Assembly: GCA_000467715.1 (NCBI GenBank)
Contig: AJFK01001049.1
Span: 1-56,777 of the forward strand
Source of the DNA: Hysterium pulicare CBS 123377
Lineage: Eukaryota; Ascomycota; Dothideomycetes; Hysteriales; Hysteriaceae
Direction of reading: 5' to 3'
Length of the DNA stretch: 56,777 nucleotides
Shown: one piece after another, positions 44,551 through 56,449 of the stretch
How the letters are laid out: each line of letters starts with the position of its first letter
How positions within the stretch are numbered: the stretch's first letter is position 1
Notes under the pieces: generated by a model
What the model was told of the DNA's origin: nothing
Seen by the model: the letters and a program-made list of their open reading frames with translations, nothing else
The model's database searches: none
Made by a program: the position numbers and the translations under genes

Positions 44551-45915
44551 ATGGTTGCTCAACAACATCGCTCGTACACTGCACCAACAAAGTCTGTCAA
44601 GCATGTGCAGTTGATACCCTCGACTTCAAACTCCACAAAGATGGCCGCATCAAGATCGCATGCGCCGTCTTCTCATGCCAGGCTTCATAAACGCGGAAAC
44701 TCTGCTTCGTCACTCAACAGCCCTCTCAGCCCGCTGAGCGCAGATTCGTCGACATTCATCTTCAACCGCTCAGAGACTCCTAAGGTCACATACGAAGAGC
44801 CATGGAATGAGCCAACCCGGCCTCTTCCGACTGCGTCCTCAAACCCTCTCAAGATCAAACCCTATCTCCGAAAGCTCTCTACCAAAGACACCAATGTGCT
44901 CGATCTCTCGCGGCCCGCCGCGGAAAACGAAAGCTTGTCCGGGCTTGGTATAACTGAGTTTGGCGGACCGTCGCGCTCTGCCTCTGATGTGAACTTCTCT
45001 CCAATAAATGGGCGAAGTAGACATCACCGCTCGACCAGCAACACGTCGCAATTCTCGACGACGTCTAGTCTGCAGAGACCCTCGGCTCCCTACATGCCCT
45101 CCGTTCGACCAACACCTCGACCATACACACCGCCAATTTCCAAGTCTACTCCCTCTTCACTGATGGGCAGTGAGAATGAGGAAGCCGATGATATTATGTC
45201 AGATGAGGAGTTTAGACTGAGACAAAACATGTTTGACCCGGCCAGGCGGTCAGGATCCATTTCATCGGTCCCGGGAGTGACTCCGGCACTGCGCATACAC
45301 ACCACCGGCTCATCAACTAGACTTGGGGGAAGCTATTCGCAGACAAGTCTTTCGCTTACTTCCCCCGCCGTTGGCTCCAGGTCCAGAGGTGATACATTGA
45401 AGTCAATTGACACCACATCTCCAAGCTCACGAACATCATTCGATCAAACCTTTAAATTTATACGCGGCGGCCGTGACTCCCCAGTTGATCCTGCTTCGCG
45501 TGCTGCATCTATCCGCGCAGCTCGACAAGCGTACCAGGAAAAAGAAGCAGCCAAAGACCGTAAGGCGGAAAAAGAAGCTCAAAAGAAAGAAGAAAAGGAC
45601 TACCGCAAGAAATCTAGACATGACGAGCGCTACAGGCGCAAATCTGATGCGGAGGAAATGAAGTCATCGCGAAGTATCTCGAACGAGAAGATGAGCACGA
45701 CCGCACCCGTAGCCGGGAAAGAATACTCCAACCACAGGGAAGCTCATAGTCGGTCTCTTCCGGCTCGTGTTGCTACGACCGACGCTGAGAAGAGCAGACA
45801 TCCGGCCCCTCAGGTTACAACAAAGAGAGCCGCTATAGGTCGATGGCTTGCTTTCATTACTTGGTTCAAGACCAGGTTGCTGAGAATTGGCAGGAAGTTG
45901 CACATGACTTCTTGA
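44551..45915 (+). CDS. Ser-rich protein with basic coiled coil, function unknown
   Basis: Single-exon frame of 454 aa from the ATG at 44551. A second ATG at 44641 (MAASRSHAPSSHARLHKRG) starts what looks like the conserved N-terminus and would give 424 aa; I cannot decide between them. No named domain is visible. Residues about 45-310 are Ser/Pro/Thr-rich with probable phosphorylation clusters. A strongly charged segment at about 325-380 (QAYQEKEAAKDRKAEKEAQ, then KKEEKDYRKKSRHDERYRRK) is predicted coiled coil. The C-terminus WLAFITWFKTRLLRIGRKL is an amphipathic, hydrophobic-basic helix that might contact a membrane. The style is that of many filamentous-fungal regulatory or cytoskeletal proteins; no specific function is offered. 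Confidence 0.78.
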   Translation: MVAQQHRSYTAPTKSVKHVQLIPSTSNSTKMAASRSHAPSSHARLHKRGNSASSLNSPLSPLSADSSTFIFNRSETPKVTYEEPWNEPTRPLPTASSNPLKIKPYLRKLSTKDTNVLDLSRPAAENESLSGLGITEFGGPSRSASDVNFSPINGRSRHHRSTSNTSQFSTTSSLQRPSAPYMPSVRPTPRPYTPPISKSTPSSLMGSENEEADDIMSDEEFRLRQNMFDPARRSGSISSVPGVTPALRIHTTGSSTRLGGSYSQTSLSLTSPAVGSRSRGDTLKSIDTTSPSSRTSFDQTFKFIRGGRDSPVDPASRAASIRAARQAYQEKEAAKDRKAEKEAQKKEEKDYRKKSRHDERYRRKSDAEEMKSSRSISNEKMSTTAPVAGKEYSNHREAHSRSLPARVATTDAEKSRHPAPQVTTKRAAIGRWLAFITWFKTRLLRIGRKLHMTS

Positions 45916-46912
45916 GCTATGCTAGGCACGAATTGTCGTACATTCGTAAAGGCAAACGTCTGCAGCCAGTAATCGCCATACCTCTCGATATCCTCTCTCG
46001 GAAAGGACACCTTACTCAAACCTACCTTATACCACATCCTATGCCCGGTTCGCTGGAGCAAGGAAAATCTCCAGCATTTCTCTCCCCTCTTTGCAAACCC
46101 ATTTCTACCTTATTTGCGGGCGTTTGACAAGTTTTCATCTTGCAATATCTACCCCAGCACTACAATACGTTTTGATTTTTGCTTTCGATTTAAGCATGGC
46201 GCTGGGTATCATGATGACGGTCTTCACGATTCAATGGAGCTTCTTTCTTTCATTTGCGCTGCATACCAAGCGTGCATCACTCTAGGGCATATCCGGAGGA
46301 TTTTCTCGGTTCCAGGCGAGTCTGGCGGAACTTCGAGCTTGCTTTTGGCGGCTTCATATCTGCTGCAATTGTCTCTTCATTGGAATACGGTATTGGCGCA
46401 GTCTCCAAAGGAAAGCACTGGGTTGCTGGACTTGATCAAGACTGGGCTTCTTTTTTATACGGGATATCATGGTTCTATACACTCGTGCGGAAATATTATG
46501 CTCTGGCTTTTGGCCATTGAGCTTTTGCAATTCAGGATGCAATTTACAATATTAGTTACGATTATGTTTCTACTTGATCTCTGAGTCAGTTCGCTTGCTT
46601 GATACGCCTCACTGGGTGTCTCCCAATTGTGAAACTTGGGACTTCTATAATACCCGTGAAACTATATTCAAGTCGCAGCTCATAGCTACCCTTCAATTCA
46701 TTATTTCCAAGAAACATGCGTGTTCCAAAGGTTTGGATGTCTATGCCTCCTTGGCCAATCATTCGCACCTATCGCCAAAGCTTTCTCCGCAGATCCACCG
46801 AGAAATCCGAGGACGACCATCATCACATCGACCTATTGCGTGCTATCTGACACAACAGCCAAACCATTCCCCGCATTTCATTCGCAATGCTCCCGTCTTC
46901 TACGCCATCCTA
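45916..46912. other. Intergenic, no secure gene
   Basis: 3' flank of the Ser-rich gene and promoter of the D-lactate dehydrogenase gene. A 156-codon plus frame (46114-46584) is hydrophobic toward its end but matches nothing I recognise and competes with equally open neighbouring frames. Confidence 0.45.
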
Positions 46913-48859
46913 ATGTCTCTCAGAAGCATCCCGCAAGCTTCATTTGCTCTACGGAGCGCGGGTAAAAGGGCTGCGGTATCCCGTAGCATTTTAGCATGTA
47001 CTAGCCAAGCTCAGCGCCGAAGATATGCTTCGAAGCAAGAGGAGGAACATCGCGATTTCAAGAGCCAACTATGGGAGAGTACGGCAAACAGGATAAAGAA
47101 GGAGAGAGCTCAGCAGGAGAGGTTCGCGAGATATAGGCACGAGAACGCAGGGGCGAGGAGTGCGGCTCTTTTATTTGGTACGGCATTGACCTTCTTGTCC
47201 TCATTTCAGTACTTGCAGAGAGCTTCCGTTGATACTAGCGATTAAGATGCTAACGCCTACAAGTAACTCTCTTTGCAGCAGCTGTGGGCTACTACGCCGG
47301 TACTCTCAAACCTCCCAAGCCTGAGACCACCTCTACAACACCCCTGTCCACGACTGTACCTCCAAAGCACGACACCGCACCTATCAAGCTTCAAGCAGCA
47401 TGGACCGACTTTCGCAATATCGTTGGCGAAGAAAATATATCGACCGAGTCCTCAGACTTAGAATCACACTCCGGGTCATCCTGGTCATCACATCCTTCCT
47501 CCCCGGGTGACGTCCCCTTCTGCATTGTTCGACCTGCCTCAACCGATGAAGTCTCTCGTATAATGAAAGTTTGCAATCAGAGGAGGATTCCGGTAACGGC
47601 CTATTCTGGGGGTACGTCGCTGGAGGGCCACTTCGCTGCTACACGAGGTGGAATCTGCATTGATTTCTCGCGCATGGATAAGATACTCTTTCTTCACAAG
47701 GATGATCTAGACGTCGTCGTTCAGCCGGCTGTAGGATGGGAGAATCTCAATGAAGAATTGGCGAAATCAAATCTGTTCTTCCCACCTGACCCAGGCCCGG
47801 GAGCTATGATTGGAGGTATGGTAGGAACAGGATGTTCAGGCACAAATGCATACCGTTATGGAACAATGAAAGACTGGGTACTCTCACTGACAGTTGTTCT
47901 CGCCGATGGGACTGTGATCAAAACTCGACAGAGACCGAGGAAGAGCTCAGCTGGCTATGATCTGACTAGGATGTTCATCGGCAGCGAAGGTACCCTAGGC
48001 CTCGTGACGGAAGCAACATTAAAGCTCACAGTCAAACCTCAACATACCAGTGTTGCAGTTTGTACATTCAATACTGTTCGACAAGCTGGCGACTGCGTTT
48101 TCAAGGTTGTCGGGGCTGGAGTACCCATCGCCGCTATTGAGATTCTAGACGATGTACAGATGCAATGTATCAATGATGCAGGCATGACATCGAAGCGCTG
48201 GACAGAGGCGCCAACTCTGTTCTTCAAGTTCGCAGGTACTCCGTCAGCAGTGAAGGAGCAAATTTCCCAGGTGCAAAAACTATCAAAGTCGACCGGATCA
48301 AAATCGTTCGAGTTCGCTAAGAATGCAGAAGAGAGAGAAGAGTTGTGGTCAGCGCGCAAAGAGGCTTTATGGAGCGTTATGGCTAAGAAGAAGGATGATG
48401 GAGATAGTGTTTGGACGACCGACGTAGCAGTACCAATATCTCGCCTGCCGCAAATAATCGAGGAAACCAAGGAGGAGATCAGGAAGAGTGGGCTAACGGG
48501 TAGCATCGTGGGACATGTGGGGGATGGAAACTTTCATTGTGAGTACATCGCATTCAATTCTATCCCCGAAATCTAGCTAATGAACTGTAGCCATAATTTT
48601 GTATAACGAAAAGGAACACCACATCGCGGAAGAGCTTGTCCACAACATGGTCAAGCGCGCCATCGAACTTGAAGGCACAGCAACAGGCGAGCATGGCGTC
48701 GGGCTTGTTAAGAGAGATTACCTACCGCATGAGCTTGGAGAGAGCACAGTCGATGCTATGAGGCGGTTAAAGTTGGCTTTTGATCCACTCTGTTTGCTCA
48801 ATTGTGACAAGATTGTTAGGGTCCAACAACCGCGGAAAGGAGAAGTTCAAGAGTGGTAG
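46913..48859 (+). CDS. DLD1: D-lactate dehydrogenase (cytochrome), mitochondrial
   Basis: FAD enzyme that oxidises D-lactate to pyruvate and passes electrons to cytochrome c at the mitochondrial inner membrane. Exons 46913-47177, 47279-48538 and 48591-48859 join in frame to 597 aa. An Arg/Ser-rich targeting sequence (first ~40 residues) precedes a hydrophobic anchor (AALLFGAAVGYYAG, about residues 83-96), interrupted by intron 1. The FAD-binding PCMH domain begins at PFCIVRPASTDEVSRIM. It includes PVTAYSGGTSLEGH, FPPDPGPGAMIGGMVGTGCSG and FIGSEGTLGLVTEATL. The C-terminal FAD-oxidase domain has GSIVGHVGDGNFH and TATGEHGVGLVKRDYL. Domain order and length fit the Dld1 family. The exon 2/3 junction falls inside NFH-SII and closes in frame. 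Confidence 0.95.
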
Positions 48860-49451
48860 ATATATATTGTAAAATTTTGTGAGAATGATAAGACCGCTTG
48901 GAATTCTTCATACATCCAATATCAAATTGGAAGAGAGCGGCCTGCTCCGAAAGGCTTTCACTGCTCCTTATCACGCAATGCAATCGTAAATTTCTCCATA
49001 TCTCCACTCCCATCATCCGTCAATCAAGCATGATAGCAAAGCCTTTCCGTCTTAATTCAGCGATCAAAATACTATTTATGAAGTTGTCCATCTCATGATT
49101 CAAATCGAGATTCTATATCTTAGAAGCTTGCTTCATACAAGCTTTTCAAAAGCCTCATGCTCGCTATCTTTATCCAAAAGGCGTTTTAGAGGCGCATTAG
49201 TACCTTGGCCTCTCAGACGCCCGCCGAATTGGATGTCACACATGTTCGTGAAATGCCTGACCTCGTTCCACAATTACCGGTCGAGACCATCCGTAGGCTG
49301 CCAGCTGAAAACAGCGCCTAAAATCGTATTTCTTGACTTCAAATCGACGCGGATTCCGCAAAAGTAAGGCTTTCCTCGAATAGTTTATTTCGTTTTGTCG
49401 ATATCAAGTAGTCTCTCTTTCATTCCTGATTTGGATTTCGTTGAAAATATC
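48860..49451. other. Intergenic between two plus-strand genes
   Basis: About 590 bp holding the 3' flank of the lactate dehydrogenase gene and the promoter of the next gene. No feature recognised. Confidence 0.55.
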
Positions 49452-50843
49452 ATGCCTCTTCAACGTCCACCAGAAAACACCGCCGCATCTGCTACAGCCA
49501 CCACTGCAGAATTCCCACCCTTTGCACCGTGCCAACGGACTCAGTTTTCTGCACAGTATAATGATTGGTATATGATTTCCTCGCCTCGGGCCTTCTCAAA
49601 TTTCGACATCTGTCCAACATGTTTCGAGGCCTCCATCAAGCCCACCGCCTACGCCCGCTTCGTCTCCCGAGCACCACCAAAGCCCGAAAACATATCCACA
49701 AGATGCGACTTCAGTGATCTCTGGATCCGCATCGCGTATGCCTGGCTATTCTCGCAGTCCGCTCCAGACGTCTCACTCCTAGGCATCGTAGCTGAGATCC
49801 AAGCACCACCAGAAGGACCCTGCCCGAACCTCCAAGCCGAAAAGCCAGGCGAGAAGCCCCCGGCGACGAGACAGTGGTATTGTCTTCCGGATCCAAAGAC
49901 CGGTGCATTGATAGAAGACCTCACCGTATGTTCTCACTGCGTCGCTCATCTCGACACCATCACGCCCTGTCTCCGCGGCATCTTCTCCGTCGCAGCAGGT
50001 GGTTCTCCGTGTCCGGCTACCTGTGACCTGATGGTACCAAACAACGAACGCACCATAAAATACATTGACCAGTTCATCGAAGTTGCAGAGAAGACGCTGA
50101 AAACCGGGTACCGCGACTTAACGCCCGCGGCGGAGTATATTCAGAAGTATGCGCTGATGCCCGAATGCCCCAAAGCCACTACGGTAAAAAACCGAAAATG
50201 CTACTCCATGCCCTCCGTCGCACCCGAATTCACCGTCTGCGAAGAATGCTACGCCGACATCGTAGCTCCGGAACTTCGGAAACAGGCACCGTCGCCTGCT
50301 GCGAAGTATTTCAGTACCGAGCCCTCGATACCGCCGAGTGGATTCTCGTGCCAGCTTTACTCGCCTCGGACGCGTCAGTATTGGGTCGATGCGTTGAGTA
50401 CGGGGGATGTGGGGCTGCTGCGTCAAAAGATCATGCAGAGGCAGCAGAAGTTGGTGGAATCGACGCAGAAGATCGGACAGATGAGTATGCAGTATCAGCA
50501 GCAGACGATGCAGGCTAAGTACCATATGGAAATGGCGTTGATACAGCAGCAGTCGGCTTTGAGTACTCAGCTTGCTTGGACTATTAGCGGGGCTGGGGGG
50601 TTTCATCCTGTAAGTGCTTTTTAACTCAGTGATTCTTTCCACTCGGTATTGGAACTTGCGAAGAGCAGGTGGGGGAGAGCGGGAGGCTGGAAAAGAATAT
50701 TACTGATTGTTTGTGTGTTATAGGCCGACTTAAGCCAATCCCAAGCTTCACTCCAACAAGGTAGCCAGCTGGAGATTCAAGCTAATATGACATTGAACAA
50801 TATGAAAATGGTGGAGAACGAGTGGAATAACTTCTGGGAATAG
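49452..50843 (+). CDS. Cys-rich fungal protein with CxxC pairs, function unknown
   Basis: Exons 49452-50609 and 50724-50843 join in frame to 425 aa. The first ATG is at 49452 (MPLQRPPENT); the frame runs further upstream only through a TTG at 49395, so I chose 49452. Spaced CxxC/CxxxxC pairs are visible (ICPTCFEA, VCSHCVAH, SPCPATC, FTVCEECY), which could bind zinc; no named finger fits. A Gln-rich coiled coil follows (about residues 325-390, RQQKLVESTQKIGQMSMQYQ onward). The C-terminal exon encodes ADLSQSQASLQQGSQLEIQ and ends NEWNNFWE. I recognise it as a kind of protein conserved in filamentous ascomycetes but with no known role. Intron ends are GTAAGT and TTATAG. Confidence 0.8.
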
Positions 50844-52452
50844 ATACTACCATCCTAAACTTGTTAAAGGCAAGAAGGAACCGAAGAGTCCACTATGCTC
50901 TCCTTGTACTGTAATTGACATAATGCTGTGACTTTTGGGGGTATATATGTGGCGGTTTCAAAACCAGTTGCTGTGGTTGGGTTTTCTTGGAGTGATTGAG
51001 CTGGGTGGAAGAGGAGTATGTTACTTTTGGGCTGTTTGGAGAAATTCTAGGAGAGTTGTTGGCAGGGAGTGAGCCTGGTTCTAGGCAGCAGTAGAAATAC
51101 AATAAAGTCTAGCCTTTGGAACTGACCTGTTGCGCCTTACGCGTCCATCGACCACTTAAGATTTAGGTACAGTTTCAGCTAGTACGCCCAACAAGCTTCA
51201 GCTCAGCGTGGCTCAGCTGAAAGCTATTATCTTCTAACATGGCTGAGAGAATCGCTGTAATAATATTGCCTTGTAGATCTAAGGAGAAAGCACTTACCCT
51301 TACAAAGAACGGTACCGAGTCTCGAAAAAGTCGATAGAAGAATGAACATAGGAATGTCGTGTTCAACATCGCGGAGCATCTTTCCGAGTAATCAGAGATC
51401 GATCCACATACTCTACCCACAAAGCCAATAATTCGTCCTCTCGCATCTCGATACCAAAACCGTTAGAACAGCATAAATAAGCTTAATTCCGTACATGCGA
51501 GTCGTTACGCCGACTCTCGCTTCCGAACCCTTAGCCCAAGGCAGATTCTCCGAAAAACCCTTCCCCAAGGCTGACCGACATTAACGGGAAAGCTGAAAAC
51601 AGTGCTCGTTGCGAGAAAATGAAAGGCTACCTCTATCCAGGCTCCAATGATGTAGTTGATTTCCTTCGGAATCTGATGCTCTCCCGCGTCCGTAGCAACG
51701 TTGCCAACGAGTGCATACCTCCTCCCGTATGCGTAATAATCCCCAAATAATCTTTCTAAGCCATCCCAGCTCTCCAAACCTCCCATCACAGCATCCAAAA
51801 ACGAAATAGTCGCGGTCCCAGAACCGGAGGGAACTCAGCCTTACACCAGGATAGGTCGGCATAGGAAGCGGACACGGAATAGGCAATCCCGGCAATCCTT
51901 CGCGCGCTGGCCAAAGCTGATGTACGACCGGACCAATCAGAGCGCTGCTGACTGAACGGATGCTCCAATCAGCGGTAAGCGAGGTTGAATTAGAGCAGTG
52001 CGAGGCTGTGCTGTGTTGAGAGTTTGCGTGGCCGCAGGGATTGAGAGACGGGCTGGCGGGTGCGGGTGCCGTGGAATTGGGCGCAGGACCTGGTTAGGAG
52101 GTCGGGAAATTGGGTTAGATGTGGGTTTAGAGATGGGCTATTGTTGGTGTTTTGCGAGTGTGCTGGACCTACTCCGTGCTGCGCAAAAGTCAGTGCATGG
52201 AGGGGGCCTTTACGAGGGAAACGAGATTGGGGATGTGTAAGTATAAAGAGTGGGAGCCTGGTTGTTGAGGTGTTGTATCCTGAGCAGAGCATTTACATTT
52301 CCCACGTTTGATCAGAGTTCTTTCTCTATATTAGCGTTTTTCTCTATAGAGGATATTTACGACTTCAATTCATATCCCCTTTCAAACTTCAATCTCATCC
52401 ACAACAATTCCAATACTTCTCTTACTTAGTCATCCTCTGCACTGCCGTCAAA
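50844..52452. other. Intergenic, 1.6 kb without a recognisable gene
   Basis: Minus frames at 51505-51798, 51581-51895 and 51786-51968 overlap in different registers and match nothing. The last ~130 bp before 52453 are C/T-rich, the probable leader of the RTA1-like gene. Confidence 0.5.
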
Positions 52453-53586
52453 ATGTTCACCGGCACCTTGACAAACCAAACCCTTCTGAATAACACCAAC
52501 CTCTGCACAGTCGACACTTGCCCGCTAGAATTGGCAAATTTCACATACATCCCCAACCTAGGCGGCAACGTCCTCTACCTCGCTCTCTTCGCCCTCTTCT
52601 TTATCTTACAAGCTGGGCTTGGAATATGGTATCGAACATGGGGTTTCATGATCGGCATGGTATGCGGATTGGGGTTAGAGATAGTAGGATATGCGGGACG
52701 GGTGCAATTGCATTATAATCCGTTTCCCTTCAATCCGTTTTTAGAGTAAGTCCCATCTGCCTTAACCTCTCTTATTGGGAGTTGTTGAGATCGTTGGCTG
52801 ATACTCCTGATAGATATCTCGTCTGCTTGACTATAGCCCCGGCCTTCCTCTCCTTCTCCATCTACACCACTCTCGGTCGGATCATCAACATCTATGGCGC
52901 CGAATCCTCGCGTCTTAAGCCTCGCACTTACACCATCATCTTTGTAACTTGTGACTTCATCTCCCTAGTCTTGCAAGGGGCTGGTGGTGGAATCACCGCT
53001 ACCGCAGATGATGGGGATAAGAGTCAGCATGACTTGGGTGTCAACATGATGATCGCCGGTCTCGCGAGCCAGGTAGCCAGTTTGTTCGTTTTTATGGCGC
53101 TGTCTGCAGATCTGTGGTGGTGTATCACAAGGACTAGGAAGGATAAGGTGGATTTCTCGGATCATGATCTTGTTGCTTTGAGAGAAGGGAAGAAGTGGAA
53201 GTTGTTTTTGATCAGTACGTTAAACCATCCTCGTTCGAAGAGACTCGATGCTAATATTTCAACCCACAGGCCTTGTAGTCGCCACCCTCACAATCTTCGT
53301 CCGATCCGTCTTCCGTTGTGACGAACTCGCCGGAGGCTTCAATGGCAGCGTAGCCAACAATGAGGCTCTCTTCATGATCTTCGAGGGTGCTATGATCGTC
53401 ATAGCTTGCGGATGTCTCACTTTCTTCCATCCTGGATTCTGCTTCGGCGGGTTTTGGGCCAGAGGAGATTGGTCGTTCAGGGCGAAGAAGGGCACCGGCC
53501 CTGAGGCAATTGCATTACAGAAATTCGGGGAGGGTGAATATCGAGGAGAGTACCAGGGTGTAGGTTCAATTGAGGAGAGGGCATGA
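52453..53586 (+). CDS. RTA1-like seven-helix lipid-translocating/efflux protein
   Basis: RTA1-family proteins are fungal seven-transmembrane proteins; yeast Rta1/Rsb1 give tolerance to 7-aminocholesterol or move sphingoid bases across the plasma membrane. Exons 52453-52745, 52814-53214 and 53270-53586 join in frame to 336 aa. An external N-terminus with several N-glycosylation sites (NQT, NFT) and a Cys pair leads to helix 1 (VLYLALFALFFILQAGLGIW). Landmarks include GLEIVGYAGR, then LTIAPAFLSFSIYTTLGRI, ITATADDGDKSQHDLGVNMM (loop), FVRSVFRCDEL, and EALFMIFEGAMIVIACGCLT. These are the typical RTA1 signature positions. The tail is hydrophilic. It converges on a Zn(II)2Cys6 regulator gene, with 263 bp between stops. 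Confidence 0.93.
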
Positions 53587-53849
53587 GGAGGGTTTAGGGC
53601 CTAGTCGCGTTCGCAGTGCGGAAAATTGTAAATTGGAGGTATGGAGCATGGTGGTGACGGGTCCCGGTTTGATTCTTAGACGTAATGGTTATAATTCGGA
53701 TATTACTGGCGCCAAGGATTATAACGGAGTAATTGGGGACGCAGATCTTCTTGACAGTACTGGTTCTTTAGAAGTTGGCTCCTTGATGAAGCCACCAAGT
53801 AGGAAGATATCCAATAGCACAAAAAGCAAAGTCTTTCTGAGTAAATGTC

Positions 53850-56061
53850 TTAAAATGGACCCATAGGATCAGGCATCCAGCCGCCCATCACTGCATCATA
53901 CGTTACCTCAGTATTGAAGAAATTCGTAAATTGGATGTCCTGCATTCCGTTCATAAAGTAGGATTCGTCAAGCCCGGGCCCAAGGCTGTGCGCTGGTCCG
54001 TCGACGATGCCATCAGCAATTTGAACGGCCTCTGGAAATCGTGGATCCCAATGTGTTGCATTCAGCTCGAGGTTCTCGGTTCTCGGTTCCGCTGTAGCGT
54101 GTAACCTGGCTAATTGACTATTGTACCAAGCCTGCACGCGTTTGATACGTTTGACGTGATGATAGAAAATATCGCGGTCCCCGTTAGCATCTCTTTGCTC
54201 GGTTACACATGCAGCAAGCCGATCTATAGTTCGCTGGAGGAGTGATGACCCATCGAAGGCATCTCGGAGTACTTGTGTTCTTTGAGTGATTTCTTTATCA
54301 AGAGCAATAATAGATAGCTTTGCGGAGAGAGTGATTACGACTGTGCAATATTAGATTGACGCTTTCTATGTGGACGTTGAACTTACAGCCAATTTGAATG
54401 ATCTCGGTGTTGTTCCACGTTTTCTCGGTGCCGAGTGGAAGAGATAGAAAGAACTCCATCATCGGTTTCGCAGAGTTGAGTCCAGCTACGAGCATGTCAA
54501 GCCGCCATGCCGGCCATGATGCATCTTGATTATCCACTCGGGGAGCGGTGCCATCCATTAGACAGAGCTGGTAGAGATAAAGTTCAACCGTGTAGTAGAG
54601 CATTCCAAGTAAGTCTACAATGCAGTCTTAAGTCAGCGGCGCCTTGAAGCAATACGGAAGAAAGGACATACGGCTATCATTCAAAGAAAAAGATAATCTC
54701 TGTCTGAATAAGTCCAGTTCAGACTTTAGTGACGTTGTATACATTTGAATAGCTGAGTCAGAGTTGAGAAGTTCATGGACGTGGTGTATAGTGTTGCGTC
54801 CAACCTTTTCTAAAAGGCACTGGAGCCGAACAATTTGAATAAGGAATTGGTCTGTAGAGTATTCCCCTGTTGCGCGCAGAGACTCGCAGCAATCTTCTAT
54901 GTATGCGGAGTAAGGAAACATTAGCGGCTTTTCCAGCATAACCGAGATGCTATGCAAACGTCAGCGAAACAAGTGAACATCTGATAGGCGCTTTACTCAC
55001 GACGATGATAGGTAGTAGCAACCAATTATGGCGCGCTGTACATCTCGACCCCATGACGACCGTGATGGAGGTAAAATGGTGTCCTCTGAAGCGACCCCGG
55101 GTTGGGTTTTCCAGGATTTCGTATTGGGTGGTCTATCCAGTCGTAGGTCAGCTACAATACTGAGAGCCAACCCAAGAAACTGAGTGAATCTGCGTGGTCT
55201 ATTATGATATTGGCACCTGAGATTGTTGCGTCAGTACACATTACCATAGCAGCTGTAGAGGTATTACCAAGCAAGATGGACCAAAAGTCCTTGAAGCATT
55301 TCAAACGATACTTCCCCACCATTTATTATGCGATTCGCAACAGCATTCTTGACCTCGTCGCCGAGTATCCTTTGGAGTGGCAAGTTGTCAAATGATGCTG
55401 CTGTCATGGTTGTGAGAAAGAGGAAAGGCTTCTCTCGTCTCAGAACATTAGCTGTGATTTGGGGCGGAATAACGACAAAAGGGAAATGAGGGATCTGGTC
55501 AGTTCGGAAGATATCGAGAAGGTTATTGGCCACGTCCAACGAGAGAAGGCCAGAGTCTATAGGGTCCTGATTATTCAGGTTGACCGGAGGAGCTGTAACA
55601 CGAGTACCCGGATAGGATGTAGAGGATCCAAGGCTAGTGCCTTCCGAAGGTTGGATATCTCTGAAGGCGAGATTTGTTGGCTGGGCGAACGCACTCGATG
55701 ATTCTGGGGAAACCGAATTTCCACTGGAAGGATTTCGAGCATCTAACAACTCATTGACTTTGGCCTCTAAAGCTTCAATGCGACTTTGAATTGTTAGAAG
55801 GAAGTTTGCTGTGTATACGCTGAGACTTACTTATCCTTTCTAGCTCCATAAATTCGCCGTTTTGCTTGTCGGAATATACATTCTTTGTTCAGACGATGAC
55901 ATCTGAACATCCTCGTCAACAGGAGCACTAGGATATCGAGTCCTCTATACTAACCGATCGCAGATAGAAGTATCTGCGCTCTTATGACACTTGATCTTAG
56001 CGTGCGCGCAATTTTGGCATGTTCTAGCAAGGGGTAACGCGGAGACATCTCGGTTCGCCAT
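53850..56061 (-). CDS. Zn(II)2Cys6 transcription factor
   Basis: Gal4-type fungal regulator. Proposed exons 56061-55955, 55902-55831, 55783-55268, 55216-55001, 54949-54672, 54614-54387 and 54340-53850 join in frame to 635 aa. The zinc cluster is at about residues 15-45, reading CQNCAHAKIKC and, across intron 1, CDRCHRLNKEC, with six Cys correctly spaced. A basic linker (RQAKRRIYGARKDK) and a short dimerisation coiled coil (RIEALEAKVNELLDARN) follow. The rest is a fungal-specific middle homology region, with WGRDVQRAIIGCYYLSS, ISVMLEKPLMFPYS and WPAWRLDMLVAGLNS as helical blocks. The C-terminus is acidic. Six short introns, all in phase. Possible target: the convergent RTA1-like gene, by position only. 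Confidence 0.9.
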
Positions 56062-56449
56062 TGTTACGTGAAGAAAATGGGTCCTAAAAGGCTCTTTCAA
56101 TTTCCAGATAGAACAACCTTTCGATAACTAGTAGTAAGTGGGCTTGATGCAATTAGAAGATGAACTTCGATGGTCGTTAGTAAGAAGGCTGTGCTGACCG
56201 GGTTATAATATCTTGGCTTTCGGCCGTCAGCGATCTTATGGGAGTGGAACCGGAAAAACTAATGCTCGGTCGACATTCGACTGAAGCATCAAGAAATAGC
56301 ATTCAAACTCGACTGTAGGGAGGATAAGATCACTGGAACCAGATGCGACTCGTGAGACTCCAAACAGGCAAGCTATAAAGGTTAATGGATAGATAGAGGT
56401 TATTACGAAGCATTAATTTCTCTTCAGAGCAAGTAGATATTAGGCCAGC
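56062..56449. promoter_or_regulatory. Upstream region of the Zn(II)2Cys6 gene
   Basis: Presumed promoter of the regulator gene. Base composition is still ordinary, then changes sharply near 56450. No site is claimed. Confidence 0.45.

Noticed and set aside
46114-46584. 156-codon hydrophobic plus-strand frame before the lactate dehydrogenase gene
   Set aside because: No family match, poor codon pattern, and competing open frames over the same bases.
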